Positions 28,645 through 37,463 of a stretch of DNA of 64,000 nucleotides are shown in pieces. The notes below the pieces were generated by a model. The model made no database searches. It worked only from the letters and a program-made list of their open reading frames with translations, and was not told where the DNA came from. The stretch is from CAVOEB01 sp965249645 (GTDB lineage Bacteria > Pseudomonadota > Alphaproteobacteria > UBA828 > JAPUJA01), in contig CBDFML010000012.1 in NCBI GenBank assembly GCA_965249645.1, forward strand, positions 186,001 through 250,000, written 5' to 3'. The translations under genes and the position numbers were made by a program. Position 1 is the first letter of the stretch, and every line of letters begins with the position of its first letter.

Positions 28645-28670
28645 GGGTGGCGCGTAATGCTTACGCACCC
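28645..28670. repeat. Short dispersed-type palindrome
   Basis: GGGTG-GCG-CGTAA, loop TGC, TTACG-CACCC form a 5+5-bp stem with a 3-base bulge. Similar GTGCGTAA-type palindromes occur between genes in many proteobacteria. It lies upstream of the CREST-type gene and left of the IS21 element; nothing else was recognised in 28591-28757. Confidence 0.4.
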
Positions 28671-28948
28671 TACCCAGGGCACACCCCATTTTTGGCAACC
28701 AGAATTATGTCGTCAATTGCCTTGTTTTGTAACGTTGACCATTCGCCAAGTACCGTCTGTCAATGGCGGAGCAAAAAGGGACCACCGTGGCGGTGTAAGA
28801 AGGGACCACTTGGCGGCTGCGGGCTTGTCCCCGTAGTCCATGGGAGGGCCCCGCGTGCGACGCGGCGTGCCCTCAACAGGCCGACGCGGCGGCGCGCGCG
28901 GGAGGGACCTGTGGGCCCACGGGGTCAAGCGTGGGCTGGGTGGTCGGT

Positions 28949-29713
28949 TCAGTTCGCCGTCGGGGTTTGACGCCTGCGGCTCTGGTTGAGCCTGTAGCTC
29001 TCGCCATTCATCTCGAGGATGTTGACGTGGTGGGTGAGGCGGTCGAGGAGAGCGCCGGTGAGGCGCTCGGAGCCGAACACCTCGGTCCATTCGTCGAAGG
29101 GCAGATTGGTGGTGACCAGGGTCGAGCCCCGCTCGTAGCGCTGGCTGAACACCTCGAGCAGGAGCTCGGCGCCGGTCTTGGACAGCGGCACGAAGCCGAG
29201 TTCGTCGACGATCAGAAGCTTGTAGGTGGCGAGCTTCTTCTGGAACCTCAGCAGCTGCTTGTCATCGCGGGCCTCGATGAGCTCGTGGACCAGTGCGGCG
29301 GCGGTGATGAAGCCGACCGAGAGGCCCTTCTGGCAGGCCGCCAGGCCGAGACCGAGGGCGATGTGGGTCTTGCCGGTGCCGCTGTTGCCGAGCGCGATGA
29401 GGTTCTCGCGGCGCTCGATGTACGCGCAGCGGGCCAGCTCCAGGACCAGCGTCTTGTTGAGCGAGGGGATGACCTTGAAGTCGAAGCTGTCGAGGCTCTT
29501 GATCACGGGGAAGCGCGCCGCCTTGATGCGCCGCTCGACCATGCGGCGCTCGCGGTCGATCAGCTCGAGCTCGGCAAGACGCAGAAGATAGCGAACGTGG
29601 TCGACGCCTTCCGAGGCACACTGCCGGGCGATCTTGTCGTACTCCCTCAGGAACGTCGGCAGCTTCAGCCTCTTGAGGTGGTGGACGAGCAGCACCTGCG
29701 GCGTGTCGGTCAT
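28949..29713 (-). CDS. istB: IS21-family helper ATPase IstB
   Basis: IstB is the AAA+ (DnaA/DnaC-like) ATPase that helps the IstA transposase choose and engage targets. From ATG 29713 it has 254 residues. Walker A is LGNSGTGKTHIALGLG, Walker B is KLLIVDELGFVPLS, and sensor regions follow in RGSTLVTTNLPFDEWTEVF. The C-terminal HVNILEMNGESYRL is standard for IstB. Its ATG overlaps the TGA stop of istA (ATGA). The gene appears intact. Confidence 0.95.
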   Translation of the reverse strand: MTDTPQVLLVHHLKRLKLPTFLREYDKIARQCASEGVDHVRYLLRLAELELIDRERRMVERRIKAARFPVIKSLDSFDFKVIPSLNKTLVLELARCAYIERRENLIALGNSGTGKTHIALGLGLAACQKGLSVGFITAAALVHELIEARDDKQLLRFQKKLATYKLLIVDELGFVPLSKTGAELLLEVFSQRYERGSTLVTTNLPFDEWTEVFGSERLTGALLDRLTHHVNILEMNGESYRLNQSRRRQTPTAN

Positions 29714-31209
29714 GCGCGGAGCCCCGACAGCAGGCTCATGTACGATTTGGCAGACGTTATCGCGACCCGGGCGCGCGGCAGGTACGGATAGACGTCGAGA
29801 TCCAGTCGAGGCGGCCGTCGCTCGGTCCGACACAGCACCAGGTGCTTGACGGCATCGAAGCCGATCGCGCCAAGCCGCAGGGCGTCGCCGACCGCACCCT
29901 CGACCTCCTCGGGCCGGAAGGTCTCCAGCAGACGCAACACCTGGACGTACTCGCGCTTGCCCGCCTTGCCCATGCGGGCTTCGAGCAGGCGTCGCAGAGT
30001 GATGAAGGCCTCGGGCAGGTCCCAGCCCGCCAACGGCGCGGCCTGGTCGAGGGCGCCGATCTTCTGCTCGATCAATGGCAGATAATGCAGCGGGTCGAAG
30101 ATCAGGTCCTCGCTGTCATAGGACCGGCGGTGCCGGGCGATCACCTCGGCCCCGCAGCTGATCATCACCTCGTCGACATAGCCCCGGATCAGTACCTCGC
30201 GGTGGCCGTAGGCCACGGGTACGGAGTAATCGTTGCCGCGGTAGCGCAACAGCGACAGCGAACTCACCCGCCCGGGACGCTTGTCGCAGGCATCGTATGG
30301 TGCCGGGGGTAGCGGTAGCAGAGCTTGGCGATCCCGCGCGAGGCGCTCGCCGATGGTCTCCTTGTGACCCCGCAGCCGCGCCGCCTGGCGCCGGCGGCAC
30401 TGTCCCGCGAGATCATCGTTCAGCGCCTCGATGCTCTCGGCCCGCGGGACGGGGACCAGGAAGTTCCGCCGGATGAAGCCGACCAGTCCCTCGACCTTGC
30501 CTTTGTCGTTGCCCTTGCCCGGCCGGCCGAACCTGTCCTCGAACAGATAGTGGGATTGCAGCTCCGTGAAGACGCGCGTTCGCTGCCGCTTTCCATCGCC
30601 CAGGATGCGGGCAACCGCCAGCTTGGTGTTGTCGTACAGGATGGAGCGGGGGACGCCGCCGAAGAACGCAACCGCCGCGTTGTGGCCATCGCAGAACGCC
30701 TCGGTCGTCTCCGCCGGATAGGCCTTCACGAAGCAACCATCACTGTGGGGAAGGTCGAAGGCAAGGAAGTGGACCTTGCGCGCCACACCGCCGATCACCG
30801 CCATCGCCTCGCCGAAGTCCGCCTCGGCGTGGCCGGGGGAATGGACGAGCGGCACGAACATCTCGCGCGACCGAAGCCGCCGCTCACGGACATAGTCCTT
30901 CACGATGGTGTAGCCGCCGGTGAACCCGTACTCGTCCCGGAGACGGTCGAAGATCCGCTTCGCCGTGTGCCGTTGCTTGTGGTGGCTGGTCCGATCGTCC
31001 TCCAGGATCCGATCGATAATCCCCGTGAATGCGTCCAGCTTCGGACGCCTCCGCGGCACGCTCCGGCGATATCCCGGCGGCACCGAGAACGACAGCATCT
31101 TGCGCACCGTCTTGCGGTCCAGCCCGAACACCCGCGAGGCCTCGCGGGTGCTCATCCCCTCGACACGACACGCCCGCCGGACCCGCGCGTACAACTCCAC
31201 CCGATACAT
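29710..31209 (-). CDS. istA: IS21-family transposase IstA
   Basis: A 499-residue DDE transposase. The N-terminus has a helix-turn-helix (GMSTREASRVFGLDRKTVRKM), followed by an rve integrase core with HAEADFGEAMAVIGG (first Asp), PRSILYDNTKLAV (second Asp) and NDKGKVEGLVGFIRRNFLVP (Glu). The C-terminal Mu-type domain contains RYRGNDYSVPVAYGHREVLI. The start at 31209 lies about 50 bp from the innermost right-end repeat. It is intact, so the element could move. Confidence 0.95.
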   Translation of the reverse strand: MYRVELYARVRRACRVEGMSTREASRVFGLDRKTVRKMLSFSVPPGYRRSVPRRRPKLDAFTGIIDRILEDDRTSHHKQRHTAKRIFDRLRDEYGFTGGYTIVKDYVRERRLRSREMFVPLVHSPGHAEADFGEAMAVIGGVARKVHFLAFDLPHSDGCFVKAYPAETTEAFCDGHNAAVAFFGGVPRSILYDNTKLAVARILGDGKRQRTRVFTELQSHYLFEDRFGRPGKGNDKGKVEGLVGFIRRNFLVPVPRAESIEALNDDLAGQCRRRQAARLRGHKETIGERLARDRQALLPLPPAPYDACDKRPGRVSSLSLLRYRGNDYSVPVAYGHREVLIRGYVDEVMISCGAEVIARHRRSYDSEDLIFDPLHYLPLIEQKIGALDQAAPLAGWDLPEAFITLRRLLEARMGKAGKREYVQVLRLLETFRPEEVEGAVGDALRLGAIGFDAVKHLVLCRTERRPPRLDLDVYPYLPRARVAITSAKSYMSLLSGLRA

Positions 31210-31323
31210 CCCCCCGCCTTCCAGTCAGAGCAACCCTGACAGAAGGCTATAGACGGTCCCATTTTGGTCCGCCACAGCCGGATCAACCGGCCGCTTCAGT
31301 GGGGGATTATTGCGCCGCCGTTC

Positions 31324-32373
31324 TCAGTTGCTGCCCGCGAGGTCGCACTTGTAGAGCTGGGCGCGCACCAGTGTTGCATCGGTGAGATCGCAAAACACAA
31401 GCGCGCCGCGCGAAAGCTTGGCGTCGGTCAACTTGGCGCCGACCAGACTGGCGCCCGAGAGGTCGACCCCGGACAAGTCGTGGCCCGACAGGTCGCGCTC
31501 ATCGAGTTCCGCGCGCTTGTCGTCTTGGCCGCCGCTGGAAATCCAGTTGGTATGCAAACGAAGCACTTCGCGAATCGAAGGCCCGGCGGCGTCATCGGGT
31601 CGGTCCACCGGGTCTGACATGATCGTGACGGCCAGGTTGACACCGCCCATGTTGGCGCCTTCAAGCGCCGCGTTGGCGATGTTCGCGCCGGTGAGGTTGG
31701 CCTGCATGAGGTTGGCCCCCATGAAGTTGCAACCGGACAGGTTGCTGTTCGACAGGTCGGCCGAGGCAAGGTCAACGCCGCGCAAGTCCGTGCCTGTGAG
31801 GTTGGCGGAAGCGAGCTTTGCGCCAATCAGCTTGGCGTTGGCCATGTCCGCGCCTTGGATCGACGAACGGGCAAGGTTGGCCCGCGTCAGGTTGGCATCG
31901 CGCAGCACGGCGTTGTCCAGCGTACACATGTAAAGGTCGCTCGCGAACGATCCGCCCGCGGAGCCGCGGCCAAAATTCATCAACGCCCCCTCGCGCATGT
32001 CGGTGCCTTCGAGGTTGGCGCCGGTCATATTCGATTCGCGCAACTTTGTACCGCGCATGTCGGCCCCTGAGAGGTTGGCACCGACCAGGTCGCAATAGCG
32101 GAAGTCCGCGCTGAACAGGTCGGCGTCGGCAAGGTCAATCTCGTTCATTTTGCTGCACGACGCGTTCGTGCCCACTAGCTTCGACGTGACGAGGTTGCAG
32201 TCCACCAGCGTGCACCCTTTGATGTCGAGGTTGGTGAAGTCGGCGCGCGCCCCTTCGGCCATGTTCTGCAGCCACTTGGCGTGGTTGCGCACGATGGCGT
32301 CGATCTGGTCCTGGGCCATGGTCATAAGAACAACCTTATTACCCGTCCGGCCCTCCGAATGGCCGTCTTCCAT
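31324..32373 (-). CDS. Pentapeptide-repeat protein, probably truncated at its 3' end by the IS21 element
   Basis: A protein of up to 349 residues built mostly of A(D/N)LxX pentapeptide repeats, for example DLVGANLSGADMRGTKLRES and ANLTGTDLRGVDLASADL. Such repeats form a right-handed beta helix. Two repeat blocks are split by a non-repeat stretch (SIREVLRLHTNWISSGGQDD). An internal start (MTMAQDQID, 32325) may be the true one. The stop codon TGA at 31324-31326 is made by the first three bases of the IS21 right end, so the original protein was probably longer or different at the C-terminus. Function is unknown; relatives include gyrase-protecting Qnr/MfpA, but nothing here shows that role. Confidence 0.75.
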   Translation of the reverse strand: MEDGHSEGRTGNKVVLMTMAQDQIDAIVRNHAKWLQNMAEGARADFTNLDIKGCTLVDCNLVTSKLVGTNASCSKMNEIDLADADLFSADFRYCDLVGANLSGADMRGTKLRESNMTGANLEGTDMREGALMNFGRGSAGGSFASDLYMCTLDNAVLRDANLTRANLARSSIQGADMANAKLIGAKLASANLTGTDLRGVDLASADLSNSNLSGCNFMGANLMQANLTGANIANAALEGANMGGVNLAVTIMSDPVDRPDDAAGPSIREVLRLHTNWISSGGQDDKRAELDERDLSGHDLSGVDLSGASLVGAKLTDAKLSRGALVFCDLTDATLVRAQLYKCDLAGSN

Positions 32374-32616
32374 GCCCGCGGAGTGCGCTCCCGGCGCGCT
32401 CGTCGCGTGTCACTTGCATTTCGCGTTGCGGGCAGCCTGCCTGCACTCTCATAAGTATCTGAATGAAAATAGTAAATATTTTCTTTAGGGTTAACGTTCG
32501 GTGGCCTGCTCCCAGGGCTTGGGAGAGCGCTCGACCCGGCGCAGCTTCATGCTAAAGTCCGCTCCCCACAGGGCGTCGCGGCGATTGCGGGCCCGAGCGA
32601 GACGAGGATGCACGCC
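32374..32616. promoter_or_regulatory. Divergent promoter region of the pentapeptide gene and ilvD
   Basis: This 243-bp gap includes an AT-rich patch around 32452-32495 (AAAATAGTAAATATTTTCTT) that stands out from the GC-rich surroundings and probably holds one or both promoters. No operator or attenuator was recognised. Confidence 0.35.
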
Positions 32617-34338
32617 ATGACTGTCCACTTCGACAAATCCAAGTTACCCAGCCGCTACGTCACCGAAGGCCCCGAACGCGCCGCTCAGCGTTCCTACTAC
32701 TACGCCATGGGCTTGACCGAAGAGGAGATCGACCGGCCGTTCGTCGGGGTTGCCACAGCGTGGAACGAGGCCGCACCCTGCAATATCTCGCTGGGTCGCC
32801 AGGCCCAGTCGGTCAAGCGCGGGGTTTCCGAGGCGGGCGGCACGCCGCGCGAATTCACCACGATCACGGTGACCGATGGCATCGCCATGGGGCATCAGGG
32901 CATGAAATCGTCGCTCGTCTCGCGCGACGTCATTGCGGACAGCGTCGAGCTCACCATGCGCGGCCATTGCTACGACGCGCTGGTCACTCTCGCAGGCTGC
33001 GACAAGTCGTTGCCCGGCATGATGATGGCCATGCTCCGGCTCAACGTTCCGTCGGTGTTCATGTATGGCGGCTCGATCCTTCCGGGGCGCTTTCGCGGGC
33101 GCGACGTCACCGTGCAGGATGTCTTCGAGGCGGTTGGCCAGTACAGCCAGGGCGAGATGTCCGCCGAAGAGCTGCATGAGCTGGAATGCGTTGCCTGCCC
33201 CTCAGCCGGGGCCTGTGGCGGCCAGTTTACGGCCAATACCATGGCGTGCGTGTCCGAGGCCATCGGCCTCGCCCTGCCTGGTTCGGCGGGCGCGCCGGCG
33301 CCTTACGAGGACCGCGACCAGTACGCCGTCGCGTCGGGCGAAGTGGTCATGCGCCTGGTGACGGCGAATATCCGCCCGCGCGATATCGTCACGCGAAAGG
33401 CGCTGGAGAACGCGGCAACCACGGTCGCGGCGACGGGCGGCTCGACCAACGGCGCGTTGCATCTGCCGGCTATGGCCCATGAATGCGGCATCGAATTCGA
33501 TCTCGCCGACGTCGCCGAGATCTTCAAGCGCACGCCCTATATTGCCGATCTCAAGCCCGGCGGGCGCTACGTCGCCAAGGACATGTACGAGGTCGGTGGC
33601 GTGCCGATCCTGCTCAAGGCGCTGCTCGACGGCGGCTATCTGCACGGCGATTGTCTGACGGTCACGGGCAAGACCATGGCTGAAAACCTTGCGGACGTCG
33701 TCGTGCCCAAGGATCAGGACGTCATTCTGCCGACCAGCGACCCGCTCTCGCCCACCGGCGGTGTCGTCGGGCTCAACGGGAACCTCTCGCCCGATGGCGC
33801 GATCGTGAAGGTCGCCGGCATGAACCGGCTGGTCCATTCGGGCCCGGCGCGCTGCTTCGACAGCGAGGAAGAAGCCATGGCCGCGGTCCTCGAGCACCGC
33901 TACGACGAGGGTTGCGTCATCGTCATCCGCTACGAAGGCCCCAAGGGCGGCCCGGGCATGCGCGAGATGCTGAGCGTGACCTCGGCGATCTACGGTCAGG
34001 GCATGGGCGACAAGGTAGCCCTCATCACCGACGGCCGCTTCTCGGGTGCGACCCGGGGCTTCTGTATCGGTCATGTCGGTCCCGAGGCGGCTTTGGGCGG
34101 GCCGATCGGACTGCTGCGCGACGGCGACGTCATCACCATCGATGCCGAGGCGGGCACTCTCGATGTGGCGCTCTCTGAAGCGGAGCTTGCCGAGCGGGCC
34201 AAGGCGTGGGCGCCGCGCGCCACCGATTACCAGTCCGGCACTCTGTGGAAATACGCCCAGCTCGTCGGCCCCGCCTGCAAGGGTGCGGTAACCCATCCGG
34301 GCGGCGCGGCCGAAACCCACACCTACGCGGACATCTGA
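32617..34338 (+). CDS. ilvD: Dihydroxy-acid dehydratase
   Basis: Fe-S dehydratase of the isoleucine/valine pathway, making 2-oxo acids from dihydroxy acids after IlvC. From ATG 32617 it has 573 residues; this start is chosen because GAGG lies at proper distance, whereas the in-frame ATG at 32608 touches it. Cluster cysteines are in LVTLAGCDKSLPG and LECVACPSAGACGGQFTANTM. LITDGRFSGATRGFCIGHV and GPKGGPGMREM are family signatures. It is separated from ilvBNC and leuA by 12-15 kb, with the accessory region between. Confidence 0.96.
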   Translation: MTVHFDKSKLPSRYVTEGPERAAQRSYYYAMGLTEEEIDRPFVGVATAWNEAAPCNISLGRQAQSVKRGVSEAGGTPREFTTITVTDGIAMGHQGMKSSLVSRDVIADSVELTMRGHCYDALVTLAGCDKSLPGMMMAMLRLNVPSVFMYGGSILPGRFRGRDVTVQDVFEAVGQYSQGEMSAEELHELECVACPSAGACGGQFTANTMACVSEAIGLALPGSAGAPAPYEDRDQYAVASGEVVMRLVTANIRPRDIVTRKALENAATTVAATGGSTNGALHLPAMAHECGIEFDLADVAEIFKRTPYIADLKPGGRYVAKDMYEVGGVPILLKALLDGGYLHGDCLTVTGKTMAENLADVVVPKDQDVILPTSDPLSPTGGVVGLNGNLSPDGAIVKVAGMNRLVHSGPARCFDSEEEAMAAVLEHRYDEGCVIVIRYEGPKGGPGMREMLSVTSAIYGQGMGDKVALITDGRFSGATRGFCIGHVGPEAALGGPIGLLRDGDVITIDAEAGTLDVALSEAELAERAKAWAPRATDYQSGTLWKYAQLVGPACKGAVTHPGGAAETHTYADI

Positions 34339-34347
34339 GCGCGCGCG

Positions 34348-35397
34348 TCAGTTGGTATAGAGCATGCGGATGAACTCGACGATCCGGAAATCGGCGTCGT
34401 AGACCGCCTCGGCGAAGTAGGAGTCTGCGTAGTGTGAGATGATGTTGATTGCATCGATGTCGTTCCACACCAGGGCTGGGATTACCACCATTCCATAATC
34501 GTCGGAGCACTGTCCAAGGCCGGACAGCATGGCAGTGCCGTCGGGCAGATAAGCGTCGTCGTAAAGCTCAAAACTAAAGCCGCCCAGGCACATGTCGCGA
34601 ACCAACTCGAAAAACGAACCCAGGGAATCCCGCGGCGTCATGGCTGCGTCGTTTTCGAAGAAATACATCGCGCCGGTGATGTCGCCGTCCGTCCAGGTAT
34701 GGTCCGCGTCGGCGAAGAAGGTGAAATAACGCTCCGCCGGGTTGACGTACCAAAACCGGCTCATTCCGGAGAATTCGAGCATGTCGAGAATTATCTGGAC
34801 GTCCTCGTCCGCAGTCGCGGTCGTGGTCGTCTCGGGCGGGCTGGTGTCGGCCTCGCCGGTGAACGGATTGGCGGAACTTCCCGGGGTTCCAGGGTCGGCG
34901 AACGGATTGGCGCTGGGCTTCGAGCCGGTAACGCATTCCTCGAGCCGCGAAATCTCGGCGCTGGTGCCCGAAAGCTCGAAGAACAGCGTGTCCTGTGCCG
35001 TGTCGATGTAAAGCCCGCTGCCCTTGCGCAGCAGGTTGATATTCACGGGTGTGTAGGCGATTTCGATGCCGATCATGTCGTAATCGATCACTTCCGCCCA
35101 ATGTTGGCCAATGTCGGTGGCGTCGATCGAAATCGTTACCGGATAGGTCGCATCGAATTCGAGCTGCCAATCGGGATGGGCGAGGGTGATGACGAACACG
35201 CCGTCGCGCGAGATCGAGAACAGCAGGTCGTGGCCGCTCTCGTACCAGGCGTCCATGGCACAATAGGAAAATTCGCCGTATTCGTCGTCGTAGGAGGCGC
35301 CGATCCAGCTGCCGACCTCGAATTCGTCGCTCGACGCAACCCCCGGCACGCCCGCCAGCAGACCAGCCGCCAGTATTGGCGCCAGAAATTTCTTCAT
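34348..35397 (-). CDS. Secreted protein of unknown function
   Basis: I do not recognise this 349-residue protein. It begins MKKFLAPILAAGLLAGVPG, a clear signal peptide probably cut near VAS-SDE. The ATG at 35397 follows GGGAGG at good spacing. The mature protein is acidic and aromatic-rich, in two halves (FEVGSWIGASYDDEYGEFSY... and ...ILDMLEFSGMSRFWYVNP). They are joined by a low-complexity linker in which NPF occurs twice (ANPFADPG, ANPFTGEA), followed by a Thr-rich run. Three cysteines are visible in the mature part. It sits convergent with ilvD and divergent from the MlrC gene, so context gives no role. Confidence 0.7.
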   Translation of the reverse strand: MKKFLAPILAAGLLAGVPGVASSDEFEVGSWIGASYDDEYGEFSYCAMDAWYESGHDLLFSISRDGVFVITLAHPDWQLEFDATYPVTISIDATDIGQHWAEVIDYDMIGIEIAYTPVNINLLRKGSGLYIDTAQDTLFFELSGTSAEISRLEECVTGSKPSANPFADPGTPGSSANPFTGEADTSPPETTTTATADEDVQIILDMLEFSGMSRFWYVNPAERYFTFFADADHTWTDGDITGAMYFFENDAAMTPRDSLGSFFELVRDMCLGGFSFELYDDAYLPDGTAMLSGLGQCSDDYGMVVIPALVWNDIDAINIISHYADSYFAEAVYDADFRIVEFIRMLYTN

Positions 35398-35545
35398 CAC
35401 GCTGCCTCCCGCGGACGTTTTCTACCCGTTCGACATCTTCCAACTATAGCGAGTTGCGCGGCGGGTGACCATCGCGGCCGGCGCCGGCGCCGGCGCTGAC
35501 ACGACCCTCACTCCGGTCGGGCAGGGTGCGCTACACTGGCGAATC

Positions 35546-37051
35546 ATGCGTATAGCGGTCGGCGGCTTCGAACACGAAACCAACACTTTCGCCCCGGTCG
35601 GTGCAGGCGTCATCGAGTTCGAGCAACCCGACGCCTGGCCCGGCTTGACCCGCGGCGACGGCCTATTTGAGGCCATGGCGGGTATCAATCTTCCGGTTAC
35701 CGGTTTCATCGAACGCGCGCAGGCAGCCGGCGCGGAGCTGGTGCCGCTTTCCTGGTGCTCCGCCGTGCCCTCCGCTGAGGTCACCGAGGAGGCGTTCGAA
35801 CGCATCGCCGGGCTTCTGCTCGAGGATATCGCCGCTGCCGGGCCGCTCGACGGGGTCTATCTCGATCTGCACGGCGCGATGGTGTGCGACCATCTCGAGG
35901 ATGGTGAGGGCGAGTTGCTGCGCCGGGTGCGCGATATCGTCGGCCCCGAACTGCCGCTGGTCGTCAGCCTCGATCTCCACGCCAACGTCACGGCGGCGAT
36001 GGTCGGGCACGCCTCGGCGCTGGTTGCGTTTCGCACCTATCCACATGTCGACATGGCCGAAACCGGCGCCCGGGCCGCCGACGAATTCGCCCGCCAGATC
36101 GAATGCGGAGCACGCCCCATGGCCTATTTCGCCAAGCCGCCCTTTCTCGTGCCCGTGCAATGGGGCTGCACGGGTATCGAACCGGCGCGTGGGCTCTACC
36201 GTCGGCTCGCAGCGATCGAGCGGGAGGCACCGGTCCTGCTCTCCTACACCCAGGGGTTTCCCCTCGCCGACATCGCCGAGTGCGGCCCTGCGGTGCTCGC
36301 CTACGGCGACGATCCCGTGGCGGTTGAAGCGGCGGGCCAGAGCCTGACCGATGCCGTAATCGAGCACGAGGGCGATTATGCCGGCCGCTTGTGGTCGCCC
36401 GACGAGGCGGTTGGAGCGGCCCGTGCTCACGTTGGGTCGCGTCCCGTCGTGCTGGCGGACACCCAGGACAATCCCGGCGGGGGCGGCAATTCAGACACGG
36501 TGGGCCTGCTCGACGCACTGGTCCGCAACGAGGCCGAGGGCGCCGTGTTCGCCATCCTGTTCGATCCCGAGGCCGCCGCCGCGGCGCATGAGGCGGGCGA
36601 GGGAGCGACATTTTCGCGCGCAATCGGTGCCCGCTCGGCCTACCGGGGCGAGCAGCCGTTCGGCGGCGAATTCCGGGTTGAAAAGCTGACCGACAGCCGT
36701 TTCGACATGACCGGCCCCATGTGGCGCGGCAGCCGGGCCGATCTCGGCCCCATGGCGCTGCTCCGGGTGGTCGCGCCCGGCGCCGGCGGGGTGCTCGTGA
36801 TCGTGGCCAGCCGCAAGCTTCAGGCGGCGGACCGCTCGATCTTCCGTCATATGGGGATCGAGCCGGAAGCGATGCGCGTTCTGGCGCTCAAGAGCTCGGT
36901 GCATTTTCGCGCCGATTTCGAGCCCATCGCCGACGATATCCTCGTCGTCGAAGCGCCCGGTCCCTGCGCCGCCGATATCGCCAAGCTCGAATTCTGCCGC
37001 CTGCGCGCGGGCGTGCGCACCGTGCCTCTGGGTCCGCCTCACCCGGGTTAG
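35546..37051 (+). CDS. M81-family metallopeptidase (MlrC-like)
   Basis: A 501-residue member of the MlrC family (DUF1485 plus C-terminal MlrC domain), named after the protein that breaks down linearised microcystin but widespread in bacteria that never meet microcystin. The start MRIAVGGFEHETNTFAP contains one predicted zinc ligand. Others lie in VSLDLHANVTAAMVG and FRTYPHVDMAETGARAA. DTQDNPGGGGNSDT and the MRVLALKSSVHFRADFEP end are typical. The substrate here is likely another small peptide or amide. The open frame extends upstream to 35465, but family alignment supports 35546. Confidence 0.88.
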   Translation: MRIAVGGFEHETNTFAPVGAGVIEFEQPDAWPGLTRGDGLFEAMAGINLPVTGFIERAQAAGAELVPLSWCSAVPSAEVTEEAFERIAGLLLEDIAAAGPLDGVYLDLHGAMVCDHLEDGEGELLRRVRDIVGPELPLVVSLDLHANVTAAMVGHASALVAFRTYPHVDMAETGARAADEFARQIECGARPMAYFAKPPFLVPVQWGCTGIEPARGLYRRLAAIEREAPVLLSYTQGFPLADIAECGPAVLAYGDDPVAVEAAGQSLTDAVIEHEGDYAGRLWSPDEAVGAARAHVGSRPVVLADTQDNPGGGGNSDTVGLLDALVRNEAEGAVFAILFDPEAAAAAHEAGEGATFSRAIGARSAYRGEQPFGGEFRVEKLTDSRFDMTGPMWRGSRADLGPMALLRVVAPGAGGVLVIVASRKLQAADRSIFRHMGIEPEAMRVLALKSSVHFRADFEPIADDILVVEAPGPCAADIAKLEFCRLRAGVRTVPLGPPHPG

Positions 37052-37061
37052 GCGCCGCCCG

Positions 37062-37463
37062 TCAGTGCCGCCGCGCCAGATCGTCCGCGATATGGAACCA
37101 GGGCAGCGCCTCGGCCGTGAACACGTGCCGGGTCGGCGGGAATCTTTCCGGTTGGTCGAAATTGCCGATGAGCAGATGCCGCTCGCCAGGATAGCGCTTG
37201 GCCTGGTAGGAGAGCGGTGTGCCGCAGTCGCGGCAGAAGCTGCGCTGCACGCCGGGTGAAGACGGGTGGACCGCGGGTGTCCCCCTCGTGATCTCGAAAC
37301 TCTCCTCGCGTACTTCCACGAACAGCGAGACCGGCGCGGCCGAGGAGCGTCGGCAGTCCGCGCAATGGCAATAGGCGACGTCGAACGGCGCCGCCGTCAG
37401 GCGGAAGCGCAGCGCGCCGCACAGGCAGCCGCCTTCGGCACTCGCGGGCAAGTCTGCGGTCAT
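37062..37463 (-). CDS. GFA-family zinc-binding protein
   Basis: A 133-residue member of the GFA (glutathione-dependent formaldehyde-activating) family, also called CENP-V/GFA fold. Zinc ligands are EGGCLCGALRF, VAYCHCADCRRSS and RSFCRDCGTPLSY. The family is known from Gfa, but most members are uncharacterised and Gfa itself has doubtful enzyme activity, so no reaction is assigned. The ATG at 37463 overlaps the stop of the xth gene (ATGA), so the two are translated together. Confidence 0.88.
   Translation of the reverse strand: MTADLPASAEGGCLCGALRFRLTAAPFDVAYCHCADCRRSSAAPVSLFVEVREESFEITRGTPAVHPSSPGVQRSFCRDCGTPLSYQAKRYPGERHLLIGNFDQPERFPPTRHVFTAEALPWFHIADDLARRH

Larger units (their letters stand above)
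28758..31326 (-). mobile_element. IS21-family insertion sequence with istA and istB
   Basis: The left end reads TGTCAATGGCGGAGCA at 28758. The right end, on the other strand, reads TGAGAACGGCGGCGCA at 31326. The two ends match over TG..AA.GGCGG.GCA..AA and again over CCAC.G..GCGG. Internal GGGACCA-type repeats (near 28790, 28809 and 31255) resemble the multiple terminal repeats known in IS21 elements. Length is about 2.57 kb. No target duplication was found: the flanks are ACCGTC on the left and GTTGCT on the right. Confidence 0.88.

Noticed and set aside
28713..29090. - strand ORF across the left IS21 end, ending GTWRMVNVTKQGN
   Set aside because: It runs across the element boundary and has no coherent domain; it may include a chance tail.
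28758..31326. Target-site duplication of the IS21 element
   Set aside because: Flanking bases (ACCGTC and GTTGCT) do not match at any length from 2 to 8.
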